Assembly: GCF_020509005.1 (NCBI RefSeq)
Contig: NC_063014.1
Coordinates: forward strand, 2,914,001 to 2,978,000
From: Fulvia fulva
Taxonomy: Eukaryota > Ascomycota > Dothideomycetes > Mycosphaerellales > Mycosphaerellaceae
Length of the DNA: 64,000 nt
Direction: 5' to 3'
Positions 53,983 to 64,000 of the stretch are shown here, in pieces. Numbering within the stretch: position 1 is the stretch's first letter; every line of letters begins with the position of its first letter. A program made the position numbers and the translations under genes. Under the pieces are notes generated by a model. The model had not been told where the DNA came from. It made no database searches and saw only the letters and a list, made by a program, of their open reading frames with translations.

Positions 53983-56900
53983 GTTCTTACTAATATTCGC
54001 TATAAAAGGACTTACGCTAGTCGTTTCGGAGACGTAGTTGTTTATAGTAAACTCTATAAGTAGGAGCTAATCTAGCTAGTTATCCTAAGCGTAACTAGTA
54101 AACGTACGAAGGTACTGTTCTATTATCTTGTTAGTATTCTCGCTTTAACTATTAGTCTTAGGGTGATAGCCGGTTAAGATCTTGCGCTTGATTTATAGTA
54201 ACTCGTAGAGGCCTCCCTAGAAGGCTAATACCTATTAAGGACTACGATCCGACGTAATTGTCTTTAGTAGACTATGTCGGGGGAAGATATACTTTACGTA
54301 GATATATATAATATACTCCGCTATTATTTCTAATACTAGAATATAATACCGCTCCTTACCTAAACGGTCTATAACTATAAGTACGGTCTTATAGTACTGA
54401 CTATCTACCGTATACTTGGCCCTTAGTAGTTCGATAACGAAGTCTAAGGCAACGTCGTCCTACGTGTCGAATAGGACTAGTAATAGAGTAAGTAGTCTTT
54501 ATTAAGGTTCGTTAATACTACGGCTATTACGGTATATACGGTATACTCGTACGAAAGATCTAATAAACCGTATTATTCGTAGCTATATATAGTAACGTAA
54601 TACTGACCGGCTCGTAGTTATCTTACCGGGGTGTTATATAGTAGGTATATCGTAGAAGGCCTTAACAAAACGTATACGTATAGTGTTTCCCTTATCTTTG
54701 GTAGGTAGGATAAAGAGACTATAACCGCTATATCTATTCTTAATATAGATCATCCTATCGACTAGTATCGCGTACTTATCGTCAATCTTGTTCTTTCGTA
54801 GTAGTTTAATAGGTTCGCCTACTACTAACTAGGTCGTAGCTTCGATTATATTGTCCTGTTCGTATAGCTTACTAATGTCGGCTAATAGCGCTTCGTCTAT
54901 TACTACTCCTTCGACTTTGGATACGCTTAGCCGTAGGATTTAGCTAGCGCTAATAGATAAGAAGTGTTCTAGTTTAAGTAGTATACGATCCTACTATACG
55001 TACCGCGGATCTGATTTGTTATATAGAATCGCGTCCTATAAACGTCTAGTAAGGCTGTCTAGTTTAGCTCCTTAAATACCTAGACGATATATAATCTTAA
55101 AGAAGAATTATAAGAGGAACTCGGCCTATCTTACTTGTCGTCTATTTAGTTACTTAGAAGTTGTAAAGTATTCGAGGTTCTTATAGTCGCTATATACTAG
55201 TACTAGGTAGCCGCTTAGATTAGTAAAGTTCTTAAAGTCTAGTTCGTCGATATCGCTAGCTATAAGTTCGGGCTTCTACTCTTTAAATGCTTTAACGATA
55301 GTAAGTAGTTCCTTATTATAAATGTCGTAATTATACTCCTACGGGCTTATCTTCTTAGACAGGCATACAATTAGCCTTAGGATATTGTCCTTATCGTATT
55401 ACGACAGAACCGTAGCCGTAATAAAGTTACTCGTATCCGTTTTAAGTACTATTCTACGTCCTAGGACAAACATCGCTAATATAGTGCCTTTAGTATCAGT
55501 AAAAGCTTACTTTAGTCCGTCGAATGCCTTCTAACATTCCTCTATCTATTACTAAGGGCAGTCCTTCTTAGTTAGCTTTACTATAGGTAATACTATCTTG
55601 CTATAGTCCTTAATAAAGCGCCGATAGAACCCGGAGAACCTACTAAACGTAAGGACATCTTTTACGTTTACTAGTATTCCCTATTCTCTTATAGCTTATA
55701 CCTTAGCTAGGTCTATTAAGACTCCGTCCTTACCGATAATAAGGCCAAGGTATTTAGTAGATTAGGTATAAAACTTATATTTAGTGATGTCGAGTTATAG
55801 GCCGGCTTCACTATATTTACGAAGTACCTTCTTAATATACTCTATATACTCCTTAAGAGTATCGCTAAAGATAAGTATATTATCTAGGTATACCGACGTA
55901 AAGTCGTTAAGGAACTCTCGTAGTATGTCGTTAATATAAGACTAGAAAGTACTAGGGGCATTATTTAACCCGAAAAGTATTACTAGGTATTCAAACTGTC
56001 TATATCGTGTTATATATACGGTTAGCCATTCGGAGCCCTCTACTATTCTAATACAATTGAAAGCGGCAATAACATCTAGCTTAGTAAAGTACTTCTTACT
56101 AGTAATACGATTAAGTATGTCTTATATCAAGGGTATAGGATACCTAGACTTGATCGTACGTTCGTTGACTTGTCTATAGTTAATATAGACTCTTAATCTA
56201 CCTCCTAGTTTCTTAATAATAAGCACGGGTAATAAAGCATCTACTCTACCTTCGTATCTACGAATGCCCTTCTAGGCCAACTACTCTTAGACCTAGTACG
56301 CGATGACTTCGTCCTCCTAGTTTAATATCCGGTAGGGCCTACTAAAAGGCGGTATAGTTCCTAGCTTTAGCTTAATCTCGTAGTTAATACTAGGCCTATA
56401 TAGTAGAAGCTCCTTCGTATCTTATTTAGAGAAGTAATATACGAATTCGTAATATATAGGGAGAAGGTGGTCCTTTAGATCGATAGTCTCCTCCTTCTTA
56501 TATATAAATTTGTCTATATCGGCTTATATATATATCTTATAGGTAGAGAGAGTCGGACTAACGCGTTACGCTACTAGTACGAACGCCGCTATACGTACAT
56601 TAAGTCGCTCAATAGTCTTGTTATTAAAAAGCATCCTATAGCCGGTATTAGGTAAGTATATCGCTACATTACGTATATTACGGGCGCTTATAGCGTAGGT
56701 AGTAAGTAGGTCTATAGTACGTATATCGCTAGGTTACTATAGCTCGTTCTTATTAAAGATAAACATTATATATACCTCTACTCCTTTCCGCCTTACTATC
56801 TTCTTAATTGCCTCCGCGCTAACTTCCTAGATATCGACATCCGGTAGTATCGGCGTAGCTAGTTTCTTTTCGAATAGTAGTTTAGCGGTTCGCGGGCGTT

Positions 56901-59807
56901 CCTTTATAATTGTGTTAGAGGTTATAGTCTAGACAAAATCTCTATCGTCGTCTTCTTCGACAGTAGCTTAATACGCTAGTCGGGTCTTTAGGGTAGGTTC
57001 GAAGGTCTACTTAGTAATTACCGGTTCCTACTTATTGTTAATACTCTATACCTAGACTCGCTCGCTATCCTATAGGTAATACTCCTTATAGTACTCCGAG
57101 TCGAGGGTTATAGTGCCTAACGTAAAGTAGATACCTAGCTAGTGTTTATTATACTAGGGCCTACCTAGTACGATGTTATACTCTAGATATATGACCTAGA
57201 AGGCTCTAGTCTCCTTATAACTATTGCCGAGTGTAAGTTCTAGGCTAATACGGTATTCTATTATTTCCGCGGCTATCGAGCCGTTTGCTAACCTAAGGGC
57301 TAGTAGGTTATTAAGCTTAATTAAGGGCAGATTATATTTTTGCGTATAGGAGAAGTCGACATACTTAGAATTAGCAACGTTATTAAGGAAAGAAAATGCA
57401 TTTTGCCTATTCGCTATCCCTAGTATTACGAGGTATAAGCCGATAATAGGGTTATGTTCTATCTCTACTATTCTAAGAATATATAATAATAGCTTAAGCC
57501 CTTCGGGTGGCTTTACTAGTAGTGCCTCTTCGTTATATCTTATATTCTCCTTTTTATATCTACTAGTTGTTACGCTTAAGTAGTAGACTAGGCATTTTCC
57601 GCTAGTAGTATAACGGTAGTACCGCTAGCGTTAGTACCTAGACGTACTAGTATCTCGTACTCGAATAGCTCGTAAGTACGCTACTATAGGCGGTGACCGG
57701 GCTTACGACACTTCTTATAGAGGCTCTTACGTATATAGCGAGTGTTCTTAGCTTCGCCTATAGTCTTACTAAGGCTACTCTTAAATAGTTTAGGTCGGGT
57801 AGACTAAGTCTCACGGGTCGGCTTATTAGAGCCTAAACCTACTAGCTTGTCGTCCTTATTGTCCTTATTGCCGTCCTTCTTATCGTTCTTTAGCTTCTCG
57901 GAGCGTAGGTAGAGAGCGTTAAGGATTCTAAAGTCCTTATCTACCTAATAGAGATTGTCGATCATTTCTTATAACGATTCGGGACGGAAGTTAAGATACT
58001 TATTAAGATAGCGGACAGTTAGCTTACGTTATAGGTTATCTATCGTATCTTTACCCTTAAGGCCTAGGATATTAGTATTCTAGCGCTACTTAGGAAAGAA
58101 GGTCTAGAAGCTGTCCTTATTATCTATCTTGAGGTTACTTAGGCGATAACGAGCCCTACTAATTAGGTTACGGTCTCCGTATCGCTTAGCGAGTTCCTTA
58201 ATAAGGTCGTTAATACCCTTATACGTCTTCTTACTACTAGTTAGGCTGCCCGAGATAGTAGGGATCTTTAGTCTAACTAGTTCCTAAGTATTACCTAGTA
58301 AGGCTAGTAAGTCGTATACGAACTTAAGTACTACCTTCTTATCGCGAAAGACCGTATAGTCGATAATAGTCTCTAACTCGGAGAAGAACTTCTCGAGGGA
58401 GGGTCTAGATAGCTTACTATCGATAGTACCGACAAACTTCTCTAGCTTATCTATACTACGCTAAGTCTTAAAGGGCTGGCTAAGATCTAGATCGTACTTA
58501 ACTAGAGACTCGAAGTCGTAGACTAGCTTCTTCTTCTTAGAAGAGCGGCGATAAGCACGAGTATCGCTATCCGACTCCGAGTCCTTCTCTAACTCCTTAG
58601 ATAATAGATCGGAGTCGTCACTATTATCCTTACGTATAGACTTCTTAGCCTTCTTTCTAGTAGTACGGCGAGCTGCCTTGTCCTCCTCGTCCTTGTTACT
58701 AGCTCTATTATTATCCTTATTATTATCCTTAGATAGGGTTCGGCCGTTCTATAGGGCACGACGCTATAATATAGCGCGAGATAGTAAGGATCGTACTCGA
58801 GAGCGGCCTCGGCGGTCTTCGAGTTACTCCTTAAGATCATCTACCTAAGTCTACTACGACTTATTAAGATACTTAATGTCGTTCTAGTAGGTTAGAGCTT
58901 CTATCTTATACGTATCGAGATCGAATTCGAGGGTCTTAATCTTCGAGTCATTATTAGATAACTACTAAAGTGCCTCCTTAGCTTACTTCTTTAGGGTGTC
59001 GTTCTTCGCGGTAAGTGTACTAATCTCTACGGACATTACTACATTCGATAATACCTTAGGTCGGGCCTTAAGGTTATCGAGTTCCTTAACTAGGGTGTCG
59101 TATTTATTACGTATCTATTAGTCGTAACTCTTCTATCTCCTAAGCTCTTACCCTACTTTACCTAACTACTCGTAGAGGATAGTCGCTATCTATGTTACGT
59201 TCCTATACTCTTACTCGGCGCGTCGTAGGATAAAGTAGATAGCCGCGGTAGTCTCGGGCTCTACTAGGAGCTTAACGAGCTAGTCGATATCGAGTTAAAG
59301 GAGGTCGTTCGCGGGAATTCGGAGGGTTTTCGCGACTTATTATCTATCCTCGCCCTTACCTTCCTCGGTCGCGCCGTCGTCGTCGTAGTCGACTACCGCT
59401 ATAGTAACGCCGTTCTCGTCTTAGATCTCGTCGTCGTTTAGAAGGTCGTATAAGTTAAACTTACTAAGTAGATTAGTGACTAGGCGCTATAAGTTCTCGA
59501 GTTTCTATTATATAGCGTCGTTAGTAGTCTACTACTACTCTTACGTTTGTCCTTAAGTCTATATATTAAATATAGACTCGCGCTATACTACTAGCCGTAT
59601 AGCTAGTAGCGAGCCTCGCTATCCTTAGGGTCGTACTATATTAGGTACTACTTAGCCTATAGTAGTCTCTTATACCGAGTCGCGCGGTTTTTATCGTACG
59701 CCGTAATCTCTTATTACGGTTATTATTAATAATCTACGCTCTTATAGATCCCGTCGTAGCTCTTCTACGGATATAGAGACCTAGCTAAGTATAACGGTTT
59801 ATAGTCG
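53983..59807 (-). pseudogene. Gypsy-2 gag-pol, RIP-saturated chromovirus relative
   Basis: A second gypsy family, alignable with Gypsy-1 in order but strongly diverged. From left to right on the plus strand there are integrase (about 53990-54650), RNase H, RT with the catalytic box YLDN at 55879-55890 (YLDD with the last Asp lost by one transition), protease (about 57250-57450), a damaged Cys knuckle near 57590, then a long Gag part with charged helical sequence to about 59550. The integrase C-terminus, any chromodomain and the 3' LTR are missing at the Copia-A2 junction. No frame is open. Confidence 0.8.
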
Positions 59808-59950
59808 TGTTAATATAAAGTAGCTAGGTACGTAGAAAAGAGGAGCGCTAGGTACGCCGAGGCTATATATAAGCCGAGGTACTACGCTAGTACGCGCGGT
59901 CACGTGACCTACGTACTAGCTAGACATTTGCTAGGCCTAGGGCCGTAATA
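59808..59950 (-). repeat. Possible Gypsy-2 5' LTR
   Basis: It starts TGTTAAT and ends GGGCCGTAATA followed by GTACC, echoing the LTR end of Gypsy-1 (CCCGTGACA then GTACC). Inside, TACGTAGAAAAGAGGAGCGC and a following TATATAAG resemble the GAAAGAGGAGCGC...TATAAAG of the Gypsy-1 LTR. No partner LTR is present to prove the borders. Confidence 0.4.
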
Positions 59951-60707
59951 GTACCGACGACTACGTATACGGATAGACCGTAGCCTATAGCGACCCCGAG
60001 TATAGGAGGAATAGCGATAGGGGTACTAATAGAGTATAGGAGCCCGGAAGGGTCGACTCGTCGTCTACTCGACGGCTAGCTCGTTCTCTACTCGACGGTC
60101 GACCTATCTCCTACTCAATAGGCAACCCGCCTCTACTAATAGTCGACCTATTGTCTACTCGATAGTCGGCTAGCTACTAATACTCGTTCCTAGGCACCGG
60201 GTAGATTAGTACTCCGGGGCGGCTAGCTACCTAGTACTTACCGCTTCTAGTACGATAGATTGACCGATAAGTAATAGAGAGAACTTACTAATACCTAAAG
60301 AGGGGTTTTCCCCGTACGCCGGTTTTCCCCTCTCTCTTTCTTAATAGCCCCCGGCCTCGTAGACCTTTTAGGAGCTAGATAGGTATTATAAATATATTTA
60401 TTTATTTATACTAGGCTAGAAGAGGTTTTGCCTCTATAGTAGGTTAAAAGTCCTTACTATACCTTAGTGGCTAGCTACTCTACTATTATTGTATTTACGT
60501 ACTATCCGGGTACGGAGGTTCTAAAAGGCTAGGATATATAAGGCTTTGTCGATATATAGTCGATCTACGATAATTTCGTAATCTAATACGGCGATCTTCT
60601 ATTATTATAGCTATACGTTAGCGATCCCTTACTAGAGATCGGACTTTAGTTTAAGTATACGTGTCGTTATAGACCGGCTATTATATACTTCTATATATAG
60701 TTCTTCT
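59951..60707. other. Unclassified spacer with G/C-rich repeats
   Basis: No coding motif on either strand. It includes a minisatellite-like block at 60051-60175, a GGGGTTTTCCCC hairpin-like motif near 60304 followed by another GGTTTTCCCC, and ATTT repeats near 60395-60410 that could be a LINE tail. AGGATATATAAGG near 60531-60543 is TATA-like. The right end abuts a copia LTR. Confidence 0.4.
60051..60175. repeat. Imperfect minisatellite, CTACTCGAYRG-type units
   Basis: About five degenerate units of 20-26 bases with the core TCTACTCGACGG or its transition variants (ACTCAATAGG, ACTAATAGTCGACC, ACTCGATAGTCGG). It contains GTCGAC palindromes and CTAGC. Confidence 0.5.
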
Positions 60708-60942
60708 TGTTAAGATATAGCATCTTAAAGGGAGTTAATAATTAGGAAGTAATCTAGTAGCCTAAGGTATCTACGATAACTTAGCTTATAGGGAGATACC
60801 TTCTCTCCCCTTTAGCTTAGATAGACATCCAATACAATTAACACATTGGTTCCTAATATATTGCTACATACTCGTACTATTAGTTAGTTAAAGATTGATC
60901 TCTTACTCTACTCCGCTACTATCTATCCGTACCTATTTAATA
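60708..60942 (+). repeat. Copia-A family LTR in plus orientation (235 bp)
   Basis: Reverse complement of the Copia-A LTR, full length and RIP-mutated, TGTTAAG at the left and TTTAATA at the right. Flanking bases (CTTCT and CTAAT) do not match. It points the same way as the copia pol fragment at 63551, so it may be that element's 5' LTR, or a solo LTR. Confidence 0.85.
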
Positions 60943-63550
60943 CTAATAATCTATATAAGTAATTTTACGATCTTAGTAAAAAGGAGAAGAAGAAGGCATA
61001 AGAGGCTAAGAAGAAGGCACAAGATACTAAGAGTATAAACTAGGCGTTATAGAAGGAGATCGATAACTTAAAGACTCGACTCTAAGCTATTAAGGACAAC
61101 ACTACTAACGGTAATAGGCGTCTAGGCCGTAGTCTATTACGCTCGCGCTCTTACCCGCGAGAGACCTCCCTCGAGAAGCTTTAGCGTATATATCGTAAAG
61201 CCGCGACCGGGGGCGGTAGAGGTAGTAGTAGAGATGACGATAATAATGACGGCCTAGGCCGTAGTGATAAGGACAAGGATCGAGGCCGTAATAAGCGGAG
61301 AACTTAAGATATCGGCCTATATATTAGAACTATAGTTACCGGATATATACCCTTATATAGTACTGCCTATAATAATATAAAATAGAAAGGCACGAGGCCT
61401 ACTAGATTCTGCTTCAACCTCTCTCTTTCTCGATTAGAAATATATACGCAAATATAATATCCCTCTAATACCCCTAGTTTAGAGTAAGAACTTAATACTA
61501 GGCGATAGGAAGGCGAGTACTAGGCGTATTATATACGTAGCCTTAGTCGACGTTATTATCGGCGGTCATTATTACGAGCAAATAATATACTACGTGACCG
61601 ACCTCGAATACGAGATCGTCCTCGGCCTACCTTAGTTAAGCTAGTATAACCCTAACATCTTCTAGGAAACCGGCGAAGTAGCCCTTAGATCAGACTACTA
61701 CTTTAGTTACTATCTTCGTAGGAAGACTTCGACAATAGTTTAGTCCCTAAACTACTAATACCGGTAACGTACGAAATACGGACTAGAGCCCTTTACCGGG
61801 GAGTCGCCGGGATTTACGGTAGGAGGGGCGGAGTTGAACGTCTCGTCCTTATATATAGACGACGATAAGAAAGTAGACTATTAAGGCGTTAGTCGTTACG
61901 CTTAGGAGATGTATACGTACCGGCCTAGGGCCGAGTGCTTCTATATTCTACCTACTAGTAACGAGTCTAGCGAAACGGATAGTAATAGCGAGTTAAAGCT
62001 AAGCGTAATATTAGCTAACGACCTTAATTAGTTCCTAAATAAGCAATTTAACCACAACCCGAAGGAGAAGCTTCCGCCCGAGTACTATTATATTACGGAC
62101 GCGTTCTTAGCTAAAGACTATAAAGGGCTCCCGCCTTATAGGCCGGGCATTAACTATAAAATCTATATTAAGCCCGACGGCCTATAAGAGCCCCCTTACC
62201 GCAAACCCTATAGGCTTGTACCGTAAGAGAATAAAGTAGTTAAGAAATAGGTTACTAAGTAGGAGAGCGAAGGGAAAGTCTGTAAGACTAGTTAGAAGAT
62301 AAGCTAGTCCCTAGCTCCTATTCTAGTAGTACGTAAGCTAGGAGGAGGACCCCGAGTATATATTAACTATCGAGGGCTAAATATAATAACTATTAAGAAT
62401 AGGTACGCTATACCTTTGATCTAGGAAACCCTTAACAGGATGTATAGTAAGAAGTACTTTACGAAGCTAGATATCGTCGTAGCCTTTAATAAGCTTCGTA
62501 TTACCGAGGGGCATAAATAGCTAATAGCGTTCGCTACGCGGTACGGAGTATACGAATGTCTAGTCTTGCCGTTTAGTCTATATAACGGCCCGGTATCGTT
62601 TCAGTTATATATTAATAGTGTGCTATAGGAACACCTTAACGACTTCGTATTAGTATACCTAGATAATGTACTAATTTTTAGCGACATACTCGAAGAGTAT
62701 ATCGAGTACGTAACGAAGGTTTTAATAAAACTACGCGATACCGGGTTAACCGTAGATATTGACAAATACGAATTCTATTAGTAGAGAGTCAAATACCTAG
62801 GCCTAATTATTACGCTAGAAGGCATTGAAATGGACCCCGATAAGCTAGAATGTATCTAAAGCTAGGAGGCTCTAACTAACCTAAAGGATATATAAGCGTT
62901 CTTAGGCTTTACTAACTTCTATAGACGGTTTATCGAAGCGTTCTCGCGACTTATATCGCCGCTAACCAACTTGACTAAGTCCGATAGCCCTAGTAACTAT
63001 AAGAACAGAAGAATCGATTAGATACTAGAGTACTAGAAGGCGTTTAACGTATTAAAGGCAGCATTTAGCAAAGCGGGTATATTAGTATATTACGTACCGG
63101 GGAGGTAGATAGTCGTTAAGACGGACTCCTCGGATTTCGTTAATACCGGCGTCCTCTCCTAATATAACGAAGAAGGCGTCCTATACCCGGTAGCGTTTTA
63201 CTCTAAGAAGTTAAGTCTATAAGAGTATAACTATAAGATCTACGATAAGGAGCTATTAGCTATTATTAAGGCGTTTAAAGAGTAGAGGCCTAAATTAGCC
63301 TACGAAGTAGATAATAATACTATCGAACCGGTCAAAGTGTTTATAGATCATAAGAACCTAGAGTACTTTATAACGACGAAGTAGCTCAATCGACGTTAGG
63401 GGAGGTAGGCTAAGTTCCTCTCTTAGTTCAACTTCCGTATCGTCTATAGGCCCGGTATTTAAGGCATAAAGCTAGATAGTCTAACGAGACGTAGCTAGGA
63501 CCTTCCGTAGGGGGTAGACGATCCGCGTAATTAGTATTAGTACTAGACGT
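60943..63550 (+). pseudogene. Gypsy-3 gag-pol remnant with internal deletion
   Basis: Plus-strand gypsy related to Gypsy-1. It starts inside the Gag coiled coil (KKEKKKA, then EAKKKAQD), passes the RPRETS-like SYPRETSLEKL, then near 61300 jumps straight to pol upstream of the protease, so the capsid and nucleocapsid parts are deleted. The protease DSA is at 61405-61413 and the RT box YLDN at 62656-62667. RNase H follows to the linker after it, ending near 63550 before the integrase. Many TAG/TAA codons. Confidence 0.82.
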
Positions 63551-64000
63551 TACGCACATTACTCATTATATACACTACTTATAGAGAATGCCTTTGTGAC
63601 TACTTAATTAGAGACCGACCTAAAGTAGTAGGAGCTTTAGTATAGAAGATTTGTACACTTTGGGAAGAATTTGCTCTAGAATCTTTATAAGATAATAGAC
63701 TTAAAAGAACCTATTCCTATCCCTAAGGATAGCTTTCACTAGTATATAGTATGTTCAATAGTAAAGATAAAGAAGTATAAAGGCAAAGTTATAGAGAGAA
63801 GACCTGAAAGACTTACCCTTATATCTATTGATATATATAGCCTACTACTAATCTTAAGACTAGGATTCAAATACTAGCTTAAGATTGTTAACAACTTCTC
63901 TAGGAAGAAGTGGACCTTTCCTCTTAGGAAAAGAGAAGATGCTCTAGTTACTCTCTAGAACTAGAAGATCAAAGTAGAGAGGAAGTCATTAGCGTAGCTA
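63551..64000 (+). pseudogene. Copia-A family pol fragment, runs off the window
   Basis: Plus-strand counterpart of Copia-A1 from about 3555 downwards: ENAFVT, RRFVHFGKNLL and the pre-integrase and integrase start, RIP-mutated. It starts abruptly at the end of Gypsy-3, and its upstream gag and protease are absent. Confidence 0.82.

Noticed and set aside
58589..58840. 83-codon minus frame in Gypsy-2
   Set aside because: Lies in RIP-damaged Gag sequence; composition is Ile/Tyr/Arg from TA-rich codons with no motif.

Overview
The window reads as gene-free, transposon-packed heterochromatin of a filamentous ascomycete (Pezizomycotina). Three things point there. It holds chromodomain-bearing Ty3/gypsy elements, Ty1/copia elements and Tad1-like LINEs. 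Every old copy differs from its young relative almost only by C-to-T/G-to-A transitions in the CpA/TpG context, the signature of repeat-induced point mutation (RIP). Finally, TA-rich, TAG/TAA-riddled sequence fills most of the 64 kb. No host gene, tRNA, rRNA or CRISPR array was recognised. The species cannot be named from this sequence.

Layout. 93-5707: nearly intact copia element (Copia-A1, minus strand), two 235-bp LTRs, one frame broken by four stops. 5708-8930: 5'-truncated RIP-damaged LINE1a (plus). 9346-30644: a RIP-damaged LINE2 (minus) split by two insertions: a RIP-damaged gypsy copy (11482-18709, target duplication TTAGT) and Copia-B (19836-30077, target duplication GCCTA). Copia-B was itself split by a full-length LINE1b (22358-27307, 14-bp target duplication). 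30645-33840: LINE4 fragment, Copia-C LTR and RT/RNase H remnant. 33841-37590: a co-linear chimera of the LINE1 3' end (LINE1c) with the ORF1/endonuclease part of a mostly unmutated LINE3. 37591-43006: gypsy integrase fragment, then LINE1d (minus). 43007-50228: an intact gypsy chromovirus (Gypsy-1) with identical-looking LTRs and open gag and pol. 50229-53982: RIP-damaged Copia-A2. 53983-59950: RIP-damaged Gypsy-2. 59951-60707: unclassified sequence with a short minisatellite. 60708-64000: copia LTR, internally deleted Gypsy-3 and copia pol fragment, all plus strand.

The one element that looks able to work is Gypsy-1. Gag (708 codons) overlaps pol, which lies in the -1 frame. The overlap holds an in-frame heptamer G GGA AAU followed after 5 nt by an 8-bp stem, a textbook -1 frameshift arrangement. 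The internal edge of the 5' LTR has no tRNA-CCA-type primer site but can pair 9 nt with the LTR RNA about 40 nt past a TATA box, as in self-priming Tf1/sushi elements. Its two flanks lie in different host transposons with no target duplication, so it is either a recombinant of two copies or an assembly joint.

The copia families share a primer site matching the anticodon half of a tRNA with a UAU anticodon. I found no undescribed cellular system. What merits attention is the recoding and priming signals of Gypsy-1, several chimeric junctions, and RIP patterns shared between copies.
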